Counted from the first letter of the stretch, positions 25,740 through 34,523 are shown. The stretch: DNA of 64,000 nt from Clostridia bacterium (GCA_017397305.1 JAFQJB010000007.1:62001-126000); one strand, 5' to 3'. Numbers and translations are program-made. The notes: a model not told the origin generated them from the sequence alone.

Positions 25740-26324
25740 TCACTTGATAAACACTGACAATTTTTGTCTTATTCTCTGTATCGCGTTATCTATTGATTTA
25801 ACTTTTTCTTTAACTTCTTCCGCTATTTGCGAATATGAAAGCCCCTTTAGATAGTGGGTTAAAATTGTGTATTCGTATTCGCTTAGCGTCTTTTTGATTT
25901 TTTCGTTAAGTTCTTGAACGGCCTCTCTATTAATAAAGGTCTCTTCGGGCCCAAACCCGCTGTCAACGATTATTTCCGACTTATCCGCATCGCCATCTAC
26001 ACCGCCCGAGAGTGAAACGTAATTGTTGAGCGGTTTATTTTTTTGGTTGTTTGAACTTTTTATCAACGTCAATATGCGGTTTTTTACGCACGTGTAGACG
26101 TAACTCTTAAAACCTACTTGTCCATTAAAGGTGTTCATCGCGGAGTATAGGGCAATCATGCCTTCTTGCAAAAGGTCCTCTTTATCCCCGCCGATTAAAA
26201 AATACGAACGGGTAATCGATGCGACCGTGCGTTTATACCGCTCCACCAAAACGTCAATGGCTTTTACGTCTTTACTTTGCGCAAGTTCGACCAAACGTTC
26301 ATCAGTAAGGCTTTTGTAATCCAT
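25740..26324 (-). CDS. sigH: Sigma-H-like RNA polymerase sigma factor
   Basis: A 194-aa sigma-70 family protein, a little shorter than Bacillus SigH. Region 2 (GGDKEDLLQEGMIALYSAMNTF...SYVYTCVKNRI) and region 4 (SEYEYTILTHYLKGLSYSQIAEEV...RIRQKL) are intact; region 3 is replaced by a polar linker. SigH drives early sporulation and transition-phase genes. Placement after mrnC-rlmB is the Firmicutes order and supports the call; yacP, found between them in Bacillus, is missing. Confidence 0.92.
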   Translation of the reverse strand: MDYKSLTDERLVELAQSKDVKAIDVLVERYKRTVASITRSYFLIGGDKEDLLQEGMIALYSAMNTFNGQVGFKSYVYTCVKNRILTLIKSSNNQKNKPLNNYVSLSGGVDGDADKSEIIVDSGFGPEETFINREAVQELNEKIKKTLSEYEYTILTHYLKGLSYSQIAEEVKEKVKSIDNAIQRIRQKLSVFIK

Positions 26325-26339
26325 CTTCTCCCCCGACGG

Positions 26340-27062
26340 TTATTTGCTGTTTTTTTGTCTTAAAACTTCGTAAACGGCAATACCGCAAGCAACCGACGCG
26401 TTGAGAGAGTTAACCTTGCCGTACATTGGAATGGAAACGATTCCGTCGCATTTATCTTTTGTAAGGCGCTTAACACCACTATCTTCGCCACCGATAACCA
26501 AACAAATTTTGCCAGTAAGGTTTGCTTTATAAATATCCTCGCCACCAAGTTCGGCGCCGTATACCCAGTATCCGTTTTCCTTTAATTTGTCGATTGCGTT
26601 GTTTATGTTGGTAACTTTCGCAACCTTTACGTGATTTAATGCCCCTGCTGAAATACGCATAACCGTGTCGCTAACCGACGCGCTTCTATCTTTACCGATA
26701 ATAAGCCCGTCCGCCCCCGCGCACTCACAAACCCTGATAATGCTACCTAAGTTGTGCGGGTCTAAAATTTCGTTTAGGATAACCACCAAGCCGTCTTTAT
26801 CTTTGCCCGCCTCAATAATATCTTCAATATCAAAATATTTATAGTCGGAAACGTAGGCAATAAAACCTTGATTGCGTTTACTTTCGCTTTCCTTTTCGAT
26901 AACGTATTTATCTACCAACTGAATTTTAACTTTGTTAGAGCGGATAACGTTTATCAAACGCTTGCTTGCATCGTCTTTTAAATCCTTTTGAACCAAGATT
27001 TTATCTATTTCTTTATCAGTTTTAAGCAATTCAAATATTGCATTTCTACCTTCAATCTTCAT
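26340..27062 (-). CDS. rlmB: 23S rRNA (guanosine-2'-O)-methyltransferase RlmB
   Basis: A 240-aa SpoU/TrmH-family enzyme. An N-terminal substrate-binding domain is followed by the trefoil-knot motifs NEILDPHNLGSIIR, LVIGGEDSGV and IPMYGKVNSLNASVA. It methylates a 23S rRNA guanosine. The ATG at 27062, with AAAGGA seven bases upstream, is preferred to a TTG two codons earlier. It overlaps the end of mrnC by 11 bases. Confidence 0.94.
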   Translation of the reverse strand: MKIEGRNAIFELLKTDKEIDKILVQKDLKDDASKRLINVIRSNKVKIQLVDKYVIEKESESKRNQGFIAYVSDYKYFDIEDIIEAGKDKDGLVVILNEILDPHNLGSIIRVCECAGADGLIIGKDRSASVSDTVMRISAGALNHVKVAKVTNINNAIDKLKENGYWVYGAELGGEDIYKANLTGKICLVIGGEDSGVKRLTKDKCDGIVSIPMYGKVNSLNASVACGIAVYEVLRQKNSK

Positions 27063-27435
27063 AGCCAATTCCTTTGTTTAATATAAAATTCAATCTATCA
27101 TCACAACCAATAAGATATAAGTACCCAAGCACCGCCTCAAATCCCGTTGCACTATTATAGTCAGCAACCGACGCGTGCTTTGCCTTGTTGACTTTTTTTG
27201 CGTTGCGTGCACGTTTATAAATGCTTAACTCCTCCTCGGTTAGATGCGGAAGAATTGCCGATATAAACTCCGCTTGTGCGGTTGCGTTTACTTCCTTTGT
27301 GGCAAGTTTATTAAGTTCCCCGGGCTTACTATCCGATAGAAAGGTAAGCTTTTCACGAACGTATAACGAGTACACTGCGTCGCCGACGAAAGCAAGAACA
27401 ACAGGACTTAAGTTGTTTGCCTTTATTTTATCCAT
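27052..27435 (-). CDS. mrnC: Mini-ribonuclease 3
   Basis: A protein of about 127 aa with the RNase III catalytic fold but no dsRNA-binding domain. LAFVGDAVYSLYVREKL is the signature with the catalytic Asp, and YNSATGFEAVLGYLYL carries the second acidic cluster. It matures 23S rRNA ends. The ATG at 27435 is assumed; a GTG at 27456 is also in frame after GGGGG. In Firmicutes the gene usually follows cysS, which is absent here; instead it has its own promoter and heads the operon to gpsA. Confidence 0.93.
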   Translation of the reverse strand: MDKIKANNLSPVVLAFVGDAVYSLYVREKLTFLSDSKPGELNKLATKEVNATAQAEFISAILPHLTEEELSIYKRARNAKKVNKAKHASVADYNSATGFEAVLGYLYLIGCDDRLNFILNKGIGYED

Positions 27436-27485
27436 TTTCTCGCCCAGCTTAAACACAAAATACCCCCACTTTTCCTATTTTAATT

Positions 27486-27514
27486 ATTATACTACATTTA
27501 AATAAAAATTTCAA
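27486..27514 (-). promoter_or_regulatory. Promoter of the mrnC-gpsA operon
   Basis: Minus-strand TTGAAA (27514-27509), 17-bp spacer and TATAAT (27491-27486). Confidence 0.75.
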
Positions 27515-27520
27515 TGGAAA

Positions 27521-27548
27521 AGCCCGAATAATTTTTATTACTCGGGCT
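27521..27548 (-). terminator. Terminator after cwlD
   Basis: A 12-bp stem with one wobble (27521-27532 with 27537-27548), followed by TTTT on the minus strand. It isolates cwlD from the mrnC promoter. Confidence 0.8.
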
Positions 27549-27561
27549 AAATTTATTAATT

Positions 27562-28269
27562 TTATTTGCTTGATTGTTGGGCTAAAAAACCTATTATTCC
27601 CTTAAATATGCTATACGCCATTTTGTCTTGATATTCTTCGGTCAAAAGCAGTGCTTCATCTTCGGGGCTAGATAAAAACCCACACTCAGCAATTACCGAC
27701 GGATACGAACTACATTTTAGTATGTAATAATCACCGCTAAGGGCAACACAACTTCTTGTCGCCTCTTCCATATCGTTAAAAACCGACTGCAAGCTCTCGG
27801 CTAAAAGTTTACCGCTCTCATCCCCCGCTTTATAAAAAACTTGCGCCCCTCGTCTAGTAGATAAAGAATATTTATTCATATGTATGCTAACGACGAGGTT
27901 TGGTTGAGCCTTGTTGATTATCTCTTTTCGTTTTTCCATGTCTCGCTTTTTAAAGTTCTTTGTAGCAACTCCGTAAAGCCCCGCTTCAGTACTCCGTGTA
28001 AGCACAACGCTGATACCCGAATCGGTCAAGTGTTTTTCCACTTTTTTTGTTATTATAAGGTTTAATTGGCTCTCCTTTATTCCCGAATTAACTCCGCTAA
28101 CCCCACCGTCGATTCCGCCATGCCCCGCGTCTAAAACCACTTTAATTTTGCTAGCGGTCGCTTCTCCTGCGGGACTTTTAGATAAAGCAGAAAAACACAT
28201 TATAAAGGTTAGCGCGGTTATTATTAGAACACTTATGATTAAAATATTTCTTCTTTTAATAAAAACCAT
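27562..28269 (-). CDS. cwlD: N-acetylmuramoyl-L-alanine amidase CwlD
   Basis: A 235-aa exported Amidase_3 enzyme. An N-terminal hydrophobic helix (about residues 8-28) is an uncleaved signal anchor. The zinc-site motifs are VLDAGHGGIDGG, a conserved Glu in IKESQLN, SIHMNKY and the final catalytic Glu in VIAECGFLSSPED. CwlD removes peptides from spore cortex peptidoglycan so that muramic lactam can form, so it marks sporulation capacity. A DnaA-box cluster stands upstream of its start. Confidence 0.9.
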   Translation of the reverse strand: MVFIKRRNILIISVLIITALTFIMCFSALSKSPAGEATASKIKVVLDAGHGGIDGGVSGVNSGIKESQLNLIITKKVEKHLTDSGISVVLTRSTEAGLYGVATKNFKKRDMEKRKEIINKAQPNLVVSIHMNKYSLSTRRGAQVFYKAGDESGKLLAESLQSVFNDMEEATRSCVALSGDYYILKCSSYPSVIAECGFLSSPEDEALLLTEEYQDKMAYSIFKGIIGFLAQQSSK

Positions 28270-28283
28270 TGCCCACCTAAAAA

Positions 28284-28407
28284 TGTTGATAACTTTGCTA
28301 AATGCACCTAGTTATCCACATTTTTACCGCGATTTTTTGTAGTCGTGTGGATAACTTTCACTAATATAATACTGGCGAAAAGTGTAAAATATGATTTTTA
28401 ATCCACA
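28284..28407. promoter_or_regulatory. Cluster of four DnaA-box-like sites upstream of cwlD
   Basis: TTATCCACA occurs at 28312-28320 (plus) and again on the minus strand at 28354-28346, both perfect matches to the TTATNCACA consensus. One-mismatch copies are at 28292-28284 (minus, TTATCAACA) and 28399-28407 (plus, TAATCCACA). Four sites in about 125 AT-rich bases between genes is more than I would expect by chance. It lies in the cwlD promoter and 5' UTR. Confidence 0.6.
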
Positions 28408-28422
28408 TTTTTTGTATGCAAA

Positions 28423-28448
28423 AAACACCCGCCAAAAAGCGAGTGTTT
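28423..28448 (-). terminator. Terminator after rlmD
   Basis: A stem of about 10 bp (28423-28432 with 28439-28448) is followed by TTTTTTG on the minus strand; a second hairpin (GCAAGCA/TGCTTGC) stands between it and the rlmD stop codon. Confidence 0.75.
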
Positions 28449-28510
28449 TTATTGATTTTTATTTATTGTATTAATCTTTTGTGCAAGCACAACGATTATG
28501 CTTGCTATTT

Positions 28511-29920
28511 TTAGTTGGTCTTGCGCTCAAGACAAACGAGAGTTTCGACGTGCTTTGTTTGGGCAAACATGTCGAACGGCCTTACCGTTGTTACGTCATA
28601 TCTAAACGTCGGGTTTTCCGCACGTTTAATTTCGCCTTCGCTAAGTTCAAGAGTGCCGACAAGCAGGCCGATATCACGCGCAAGGGTTGAAGGCTTACAC
28701 GAAACGTACACGATTTTATCGATATCGCTATCTAAAATAGCGTTTATTACCTTTGTATCGCAACCCTTTCTCGGCGGGTCTAAAACAAGACAAACCTTGT
28801 TTCCTTGCTCCCTTTCCTTTTTGATTAAATCGGGAACAATATCTTCGCACTTACCTAGATAATTGGTGATTTTTCCGCTAAGTCCGTTAAGTTCGGCAAG
28901 TTCGTTGGCACATTCAACAGCCTCAGGAACGATTTCCACACCGATTGCCTTCTTTGCATTTTTTGACAGCAACGCGGTCATAAGTCCCGCCCCGCTATAC
29001 GCGTCGATAACAACGGTATCTTCGTCAGCATCAACGGCATCTCTTACAGCGCCGTAAAGTTTAGCACAAACTGCCGTGTTAACTTGCATAAAACTTTGCA
29101 CACCTATTTTATACTTTATACCAAGCATATCCGCCGTATAGTTTGGCGCGCCGTATAAAAGGAAAAATTTATCGCCGTAAATAACGTTGGTGTTTTTATC
29201 GTTTACGTTTAAGTATAATGAAAATCTAATCTTTAATTCGTCGGTCAAAATATCGATAAGTCTATCCTTTTCGGGAAGTTTATCGTGAAGTGCGACCACC
29301 GTAATTATAAGATTTCCCTTAATTTCTTTTACGGTAATTTCCCTTATGTCTCCGCTATTAGTAAACTCGTTATAACCCTTAACGTTAAATTCAGCCATAT
29401 AACGCTTAAACGCGGAAATAATATTTTTTGTCCAAGACGCGTTTATGTAGCAATCGTCAATAGCGACAACGCGGTGGGAATTTTCAGCGTAAAAGCCGAT
29501 AATAACACCAATATCCGTTTGAACGACGGGAAGTTGAAGCTTGTTTCTATATCTATAATGGTCGTCACCCTTAATTGTGGGCTTAACCTTAACGGAAAGG
29601 TTTGCAATCTTTTTGAAAGTGCTTTCAATACCCGATTCTTTAAGTTTTAATTGTTGAACGTATTTTATGTGTTGAAGCTGACAACCACCGCATTTTTCAA
29701 ACACGGGACACTTTGCCCTAACCCTATTTTCCGCGGGGGTTAGAACTTCAATTAGTTTTGCGTAAACACACTTTTTCGCTACTTTTAATACCTTGTACTT
29801 GACTTTTTCACCAACCAAGGCAAACGGAACGAAAACGACTGCATCCTCTTCTTTAATGATGCCCTCACCGTTCACACCGAGAGCTGAAACAATGCCAACT
29901 CTCTCCTCATTCTTTTTCAT
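28511..29920 (-). CDS. rlmD: 23S rRNA (uracil-5-)-methyltransferase, RumA/RlmD family
   Basis: A 469-aa enzyme with an N-terminal TRAM domain, a [4Fe-4S] site in CPVFEKCGGCQLQH (with an earlier Cys), and a SAM methyltransferase core: DAYSGAGLMTALL, DPPRKGCD and the catalytic VYVSCKPSTLARD. It makes 5-methyluridine in 23S rRNA; Firmicutes have RlmD- and RlmCD-type paralogues and I cannot tell the exact position. It is the last gene of the trpS series. Confidence 0.93.
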   Translation of the reverse strand: MKKNEERVGIVSALGVNGEGIIKEEDAVVFVPFALVGEKVKYKVLKVAKKCVYAKLIEVLTPAENRVRAKCPVFEKCGGCQLQHIKYVQQLKLKESGIESTFKKIANLSVKVKPTIKGDDHYRYRNKLQLPVVQTDIGVIIGFYAENSHRVVAIDDCYINASWTKNIISAFKRYMAEFNVKGYNEFTNSGDIREITVKEIKGNLIITVVALHDKLPEKDRLIDILTDELKIRFSLYLNVNDKNTNVIYGDKFFLLYGAPNYTADMLGIKYKIGVQSFMQVNTAVCAKLYGAVRDAVDADEDTVVIDAYSGAGLMTALLSKNAKKAIGVEIVPEAVECANELAELNGLSGKITNYLGKCEDIVPDLIKKEREQGNKVCLVLDPPRKGCDTKVINAILDSDIDKIVYVSCKPSTLARDIGLLVGTLELSEGEIKRAENPTFRYDVTTVRPFDMFAQTKHVETLVCLERKTN

Positions 29921-29930
29921 TTTTTAACCC

Positions 29931-30464
29931 TTATTTTTTCATTTTAGCGAGGTAGCGGTCGGTAACCTTACGCACCACGTAAATATATTTATCGTAAATA
30001 AAATAAAGCACAACGGAAATTATAGCCAAAATCCAAAGCATGTTTTTCAATATAAAGTCGGGTAAATCGCTAAACGTTTGACCCATAACACCGATATAAT
30101 AAAAATCTATACCGTATACCGTTGCGGTAAACCAAATAAGTCCAACTGGAATAGTTATATATTTTTTAACCTTTTTATCCTCAAACTTTTGCCTAACGAT
30201 AGGATAAACACCGAAAAACAAAAAGTAAGACGGAAATACGATAGAAAAAATATTGAACCCACTGAACAAAAATCCAATAATACCACCGACAAGATAAGCA
30301 AGAATGCACCCTTTATACGATTTATAATAAAAAGGCAAAATTACAAACGCCGATGACATTACTATGGTAAATAGGTCTATAAATTCTATATACGCACCTA
30401 AAGTTAATATAAGTGCGACAAACGCCGCTGCTATTGCTGAAATAGCGATAATTTTGCTTTTCAT
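29931..30464 (-). CDS. Small integral membrane protein of unknown function
   Basis: A 177-aa protein with five to six predicted membrane helices and few charged residues, ending in a basic cytosolic tail (RKVTDRYLAKMKK). I recognise no family. Its start overlaps the stop codon of the J-like gene by one base and rlmD follows after ten bases, so it is cotranscribed with both. The layout with a J-like protein and a DUF5685-like protein suggests a membrane-linked function. Confidence 0.8.
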   Translation of the reverse strand: MKSKIIAISAIAAAFVALILTLGAYIEFIDLFTIVMSSAFVILPFYYKSYKGCILAYLVGGIIGFLFSGFNIFSIVFPSYFLFFGVYPIVRQKFEDKKVKKYITIPVGLIWFTATVYGIDFYYIGVMGQTFSDLPDFILKNMLWILAIISVVLYFIYDKYIYVVRKVTDRYLAKMKK

Positions 30465-31075
30465 TATCTACAACACATTGAGCAAAGTAGGTCGGTTAAG
30501 CACCAACATGTACAGAAGTTGCAACAAGAATCGGTTGCACCCATTTGTCTATTTTGTTGTGGCCCTGCTCCAGCACCTTGCGGACCTTGTGCATAGCCTG
30601 ACTGGAATTGACGGTCGTTATACTCCATCTTTTGACGAAGTTTGGTAAGCGCATCCGAATACTTTGTGTTTGCGGGGTCCATATTAACAGCAATTTCCAA
30701 TTGTTTTTTAGACTCGCTCATCCAGTTCTTCTTATAGAAAACCACCGACTGCAAATAGTGCCATTCGGCAGTTCTATCAGCAAAATCGTCAAGTTTTTCT
30801 TGTGCTAGGGCTATATCCCCACTACGAATTGCTTGTTCTACAGCAGAAAAATCTTGAACGGTTTCTTCGCCTTGCTTTTTGGTTTTTGCACGTTCGTTCA
30901 TTATTTCTTGATAAGCATTTTCAAGTTTGGTAAGATTTTTTGCAGCCTCATTGCCCACTTCACCCTCTAAAAAGCGTTCACTAGAATATTTTTCTTTTAA
31001 TGCTTTATAGGAAGATTCAATCTCCTCATCAGTTGCATCGGGTGTAAGATTTAATACTTTGTAATCTTCTTTCAT
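30464..31075 (-). CDS. J-domain-like protein without HPD, with TPR-like region and Cys-rich tail
   Basis: A 203-aa protein. Residues 4-65 follow the helix pattern of a J domain (DYKVLNLTPDATDEEIESSYKAL) but the essential HPD loop is replaced by SSE, so stimulation of DnaK is unlikely. Residues about 75-150 look like two TPR helix pairs (AEWHYLQSVVFYKK, AVNMDPANTKYSDAL). A Gln/Gly linker leads to a C-terminal hydrophobic tail with eight cysteines in about 20 residues, which may bind metal or be lipid-modified. It overlaps the preceding gene by four bases. Confidence 0.8.
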   Translation of the reverse strand: MKEDYKVLNLTPDATDEEIESSYKALKEKYSSERFLEGEVGNEAAKNLTKLENAYQEIMNERAKTKKQGEETVQDFSAVEQAIRSGDIALAQEKLDDFADRTAEWHYLQSVVFYKKNWMSESKKQLEIAVNMDPANTKYSDALTKLRQKMEYNDRQFQSGYAQGPQGAGAGPQQNRQMGATDSCCNFCTCWCLTDLLCSMCCR

Positions 31076-31917
31076 TTTTTGTTCTCCAAAATTCTTTGTG
31101 TTTCGGCTCTTAAGCCACGGAGCAATATATTATCGGTCAAATCGTGATTGAACTTATACTCTAAAGTTGTTGCTAAACTTGCAATCTTTGACAATATCGA
31201 GCCAAAAGTGAAAATTAACTGGTCTTTATTCTTTTCAATAAGTTCTTCTTTTGTTTTAATATCTTTATTAGCGTTTATAAAAACGTTAAAGTTATTCTTC
31301 TTTTTATCCTTATCAAAATCGTCAAGTGCATCGATAAGATATATCCACTTGCCAAGTTCGTATGAAAGTTCACAAACGTTCTCAGTGCATTTATCACCTA
31401 AAAGCACTTTCATAACGTCCACCATCATGTTGCCGAACGGGTCAGCCGATATATCTATGCTGTCCCCACCCGTCTTTTCATAATTAACAAGGTCGCTATA
31501 TCTTTTTTCAACGATTTTATCAAACTCGGGTTCTTTTTTCTTAGCCTTTTTATATGATGATAGGAAAAATCTTCTCGCTGTTTTACCTTTTCCACTATCC
31601 AAAACGTCGTCGTTAAGTTTATGATAAGCAAGAATAACGTTAAGCGCACCTATCCTTTCGGTAAGCGCGTCGGGCACGGCAACAGGACGTTTTTTTATTT
31701 GGTGGGCAATACAACGTTGCTTTTCCACCTTCACGTCTATTCCCATTAAGTTGTGCGCTAAAACTGAAAGAAAGGTAAGGTCGTAGTTTAGCACCAATCT
31801 TCCCTTGGTACCGCACGCACAACCTATCCCTTTACACAACCCGCAGTACATTGCTTTATAAAGGGTTGTGTCCTTCATATACATATACGGAAGGTCAGTT
31901 TTTACGTATCCAAACAT
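31072..31917 (-). CDS. DUF5685-like protein
   Basis: A 281-aa, mainly helical protein. Its N-terminal part has MYCGLCKGIGCACG, with several Cys, and a later segment reads YLIDALDDFDKDKKKNNFN, an acidic DDxxD-like site that recalls helical prenyl-synthase folds. I assign it to the DUF5685 type from this layout; the function is unknown. It begins one base after trpS and overlaps the J-like gene, so the set is tightly coupled. Confidence 0.75.
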   Translation of the reverse strand: MFGYVKTDLPYMYMKDTTLYKAMYCGLCKGIGCACGTKGRLVLNYDLTFLSVLAHNLMGIDVKVEKQRCIAHQIKKRPVAVPDALTERIGALNVILAYHKLNDDVLDSGKGKTARRFFLSSYKKAKKKEPEFDKIVEKRYSDLVNYEKTGGDSIDISADPFGNMMVDVMKVLLGDKCTENVCELSYELGKWIYLIDALDDFDKDKKKNNFNVFINANKDIKTKEELIEKNKDQLIFTFGSILSKIASLATTLEYKFNHDLTDNILLRGLRAETQRILENKK

Positions 31918-31918
31918 A

Positions 31919-32923
31919 CTATCCTCTTTTCCTTAAAACAAGTCCAACTTTTTTATAAACCTTATTTAGAGTACGATAAGCAAGCCTTTCGGCACGTTCA
32001 GCACCATTTTTAAGCACTTCGTCGAGGTATGCTTTATCGCCAAGAAGTCTATTCTTTTCTTGTCTAATCGGTTCGATTTTTTCAGCAACGGCTCTGCCAA
32101 CCGCCATCTTAAAGTCACCGTAACCTTTTCCAGCAAATTCGGCTTCAGCTTGTTCAAAAGTTTTGTCGGTAAACGCACAATAAATAGTCAAAAGGTTACT
32201 AATACCCGGCTTTTCGGGCGAATAACAAATCTTATCGTCGCTATCGGTAACGGCGCGCTTAAACTTTCTTAAAACGGTATCAGGGTCGTCGTCCATAGAG
32301 ATAAAAGCGTTCAAGTTCGCGTCGGACTTGCTCATTTTCCTTTCGGGTTCGGCAAGACTCATTACCCTAGCAGCAGTTTTGCCAATATATCCTTCGGGCA
32401 CCTTAAACGTTTCGCCAAAACGATTGTTAAAACGAATTGCCAAGTCACGTGCAAGTTCAAGGTGTTGTTTTTGGTCTGCACCAATAGGAACAAGTTCGGT
32501 TTGATACAACAAAATATCGGCAGCCATTAAAACGGGATAGTCCATAAGTCCCATATTTATATTATCTTCGTGTTTTTGACTCTTATCCTTAAACTGAGTC
32601 ATTCTTGAAAGTTCACCAGGATAACAAATGGTGTTGAGTATCCAAGCAAGTTCGGTGTGTGCAGAAACGTGTGATTGCGCAAACAACACCGACTTTTCGG
32701 GGTCTATACCGCACGCAAGGTATAAAGCCGTCAATTCATAAGTGTTTTTCCTTAAAATTGCGGGGTCTTGTTTAACCGTTAACGTGTGCAAATCGGCAAC
32801 CGCAAATACGCCGTTATAATCATCTTGAAGTTTCTTAAAGTTTCTAAGCGCACCCAAATAATTTCCTATGGTTAAAATACCACTCGGTTGAATTGCGCTA
32901 AATAATATCTTCTTTTCGTCCAT
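31919..32923 (-). CDS. trpS: Tryptophanyl-tRNA synthetase
   Basis: A 334-aa class I synthetase. The HIGH equivalent is GILTIGNYLGALRN and the KMSKS motif is RKMSKSDAN near residue 195. It charges tRNA-Trp. No T-box precedes it, unlike trpB2 in this window. It follows thrC by 33 bases with AAGGTAGGG upstream of the ATG, and leads into the DUF5685/J-like/membrane/rlmD genes. Confidence 0.97.
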   Translation of the reverse strand: MDEKKILFSAIQPSGILTIGNYLGALRNFKKLQDDYNGVFAVADLHTLTVKQDPAILRKNTYELTALYLACGIDPEKSVLFAQSHVSAHTELAWILNTICYPGELSRMTQFKDKSQKHEDNINMGLMDYPVLMAADILLYQTELVPIGADQKQHLELARDLAIRFNNRFGETFKVPEGYIGKTAARVMSLAEPERKMSKSDANLNAFISMDDDPDTVLRKFKRAVTDSDDKICYSPEKPGISNLLTIYCAFTDKTFEQAEAEFAGKGYGDFKMAVGRAVAEKIEPIRQEKNRLLGDKAYLDEVLKNGAERAERLAYRTLNKVYKKVGLVLRKRG

Positions 32924-32956
32924 TATACCCTACCTTACTTAAAAAAGTATTGAAAT

Positions 32957-34444
32957 CTATTTATTTTCTATAAATTCGACAACTGCTTCCAAAGTCTTAT
33001 CTCTTTCGATAACAGCCGTGAATCTTCTTTGTTTTTCTTTTAGTTTAGAAAGTTGCTCTGGAATGGGGGTTGCCGTTTCTTCGTTCAAAATCTTTGCCGA
33101 CTTAAACGCATCAGTGGGAGCATTTCCAGTTATTGCTTTAAGAACGTCGTGCGGGAACTTGTACGGGCTTGCGGTAGACAAAACAACCATTGCCCTTTCG
33201 TCCTCACTATTTTCTAAATACTTATTAGCAACGTCAACGGCAACTGCGGTGTGCGGGTCTAACACGTAGCCGTATTCGTCAAAGAAATCGGCAATAGTTT
33301 CCGCACATTCTTCACCATCGGTATAATCGGCATAAAAATCTTCGTAAAGTTTTGCCTTTTCTTGTTCGGTGATAGAATATTTGCTGTTGGATTTAAGTTC
33401 TTCCATTCTCTTTGCAGTCAAACTTGCATCCCTATTTGAAAGTTCAAACACAAGCCTTTCAAGGTTGCTAGATATCAAAATATCCATTGACGGAGAAGTT
33501 GTCTTGAAAAATTCCCTATTGCAATCGTAAGTTCCGGTCAAATAGAACTCGGTAAGAACGTTGTTATCGTTTGATGCGCAAATAAGTTTTCCAACGGGAA
33601 GTCCCATTTGTTTTGCATAATACCCTGCAAGAATATTACCAAAGTTACCAGTTGGAACAACAAAGTTAACCTCTTCACCCATTTTGATTTCATTAGAGTT
33701 AACCAAATCGCAATATGCGGAAAAATAGTAGGTAATTTGCGGAGCAAGGCGACCAAAGTTTATGGAGTTTGCACTTGATAGCACAACGTTCCTCTGCTTA
33801 AAGTCTTGCTCAACTTGCTTGGAAATAAAAATCTTTTTAACTGCCGTTTGACAATCGTCAAAGTTACCCTTTACGCCAACAACGTTGACGTTTCCGCCTT
33901 CTTGGGTACACATTTGAAGTTTTTGCATATCGCTTACGCCTTCACTTGGATAGAACACCATAATCTTTATGCCGTCAGCGTCCTTAAACCCTTCGAGTGC
34001 AGCCTTGCCTGTATCACCGCTAGTCGCAACTAAAATCAAGATGTTTTCTTTGATTCCGCTGATATCCGAACCCTTTCTAAGCAAGTACGGAAGTAAGGTT
34101 AACGCAACGTCCTTAAATGCGAGCGTGGGTCCGTGGAAAAGTTCCATAATAAAAAAGTTATCGTCAATTTTTACAATGGGTGCCCCGTCGCTATCCTCAA
34201 ACTTAGAATATGCGTTTTTGCAAGCCGACAAAAGTTCAGCATAGTCGTATTCTTCTAAGTATTTATGCAAAACAAAACATGCCCTTTCGGCATAATCAAA
34301 ATCGAGCATGCTTTTAAGTTCTGCCATACTAACCTTTGGGAATTTTTCGGGAACGAAAAGCCCACCGTCGTCAGCAAGACCTTTTGCGATTGCGTTTGCA
34401 GAACAATTTACTTCACTTTTGCCTCTAGTGCTAAAAAACTTCAT
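32957..34444 (-). CDS. thrC: Threonine synthase
   Basis: A 495-aa PLP enzyme of the longer (yeast/E. coli-like) class, with the N-terminal FFSTRGK region and the PLP lysine in GPTLAFKDVALTLL (near residue 113). VATSGDTGKAALEGF binds phosphate. It converts O-phosphohomoserine to threonine. No other threonine pathway gene is adjacent. A hairpin with a T run lies only 22 bases before the ATG; AGGAGACG is the ribosome binding site. Confidence 0.96.
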   Translation of the reverse strand: MKFFSTRGKSEVNCSANAIAKGLADDGGLFVPEKFPKVSMAELKSMLDFDYAERACFVLHKYLEEYDYAELLSACKNAYSKFEDSDGAPIVKIDDNFFIMELFHGPTLAFKDVALTLLPYLLRKGSDISGIKENILILVATSGDTGKAALEGFKDADGIKIMVFYPSEGVSDMQKLQMCTQEGGNVNVVGVKGNFDDCQTAVKKIFISKQVEQDFKQRNVVLSSANSINFGRLAPQITYYFSAYCDLVNSNEIKMGEEVNFVVPTGNFGNILAGYYAKQMGLPVGKLICASNDNNVLTEFYLTGTYDCNREFFKTTSPSMDILISSNLERLVFELSNRDASLTAKRMEELKSNSKYSITEQEKAKLYEDFYADYTDGEECAETIADFFDEYGYVLDPHTAVAVDVANKYLENSEDERAMVVLSTASPYKFPHDVLKAITGNAPTDAFKSAKILNEETATPIPEQLSKLKEKQRRFTAVIERDKTLEAVVEFIENK

Positions 34445-34466
34445 AACGTCTCCTAATAAAAATAAA

Positions 34467-34490
34467 AAGGTAGAAACTTGTTTCTACCTT
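34467..34490 (-). terminator. Terminator-like hairpin just upstream of thrC
   Basis: A perfect 10-bp stem (34467-34476 with 34481-34490) and four-base loop, followed by TTTTATTTTT on the minus strand. It probably ends the P-loop gene transcript. A candidate TTGCTT/TAAAAT pair overlapping the end of that gene would start thrC mRNA at the hairpin itself. Confidence 0.7.
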
Positions 34491-34523
34491 CTATTTTACT
34501 ACATTTGCTACACAAAAAGCAAA

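Noticed and set aside
28270-28510. Chromosomal origin of replication
   Set aside because: DnaA boxes are present, but dnaA, dnaN, rpmH or gidA are not nearby and no AT-rich unwinding region with clear repeats is seen. A regulatory or titration cluster is a safer reading.
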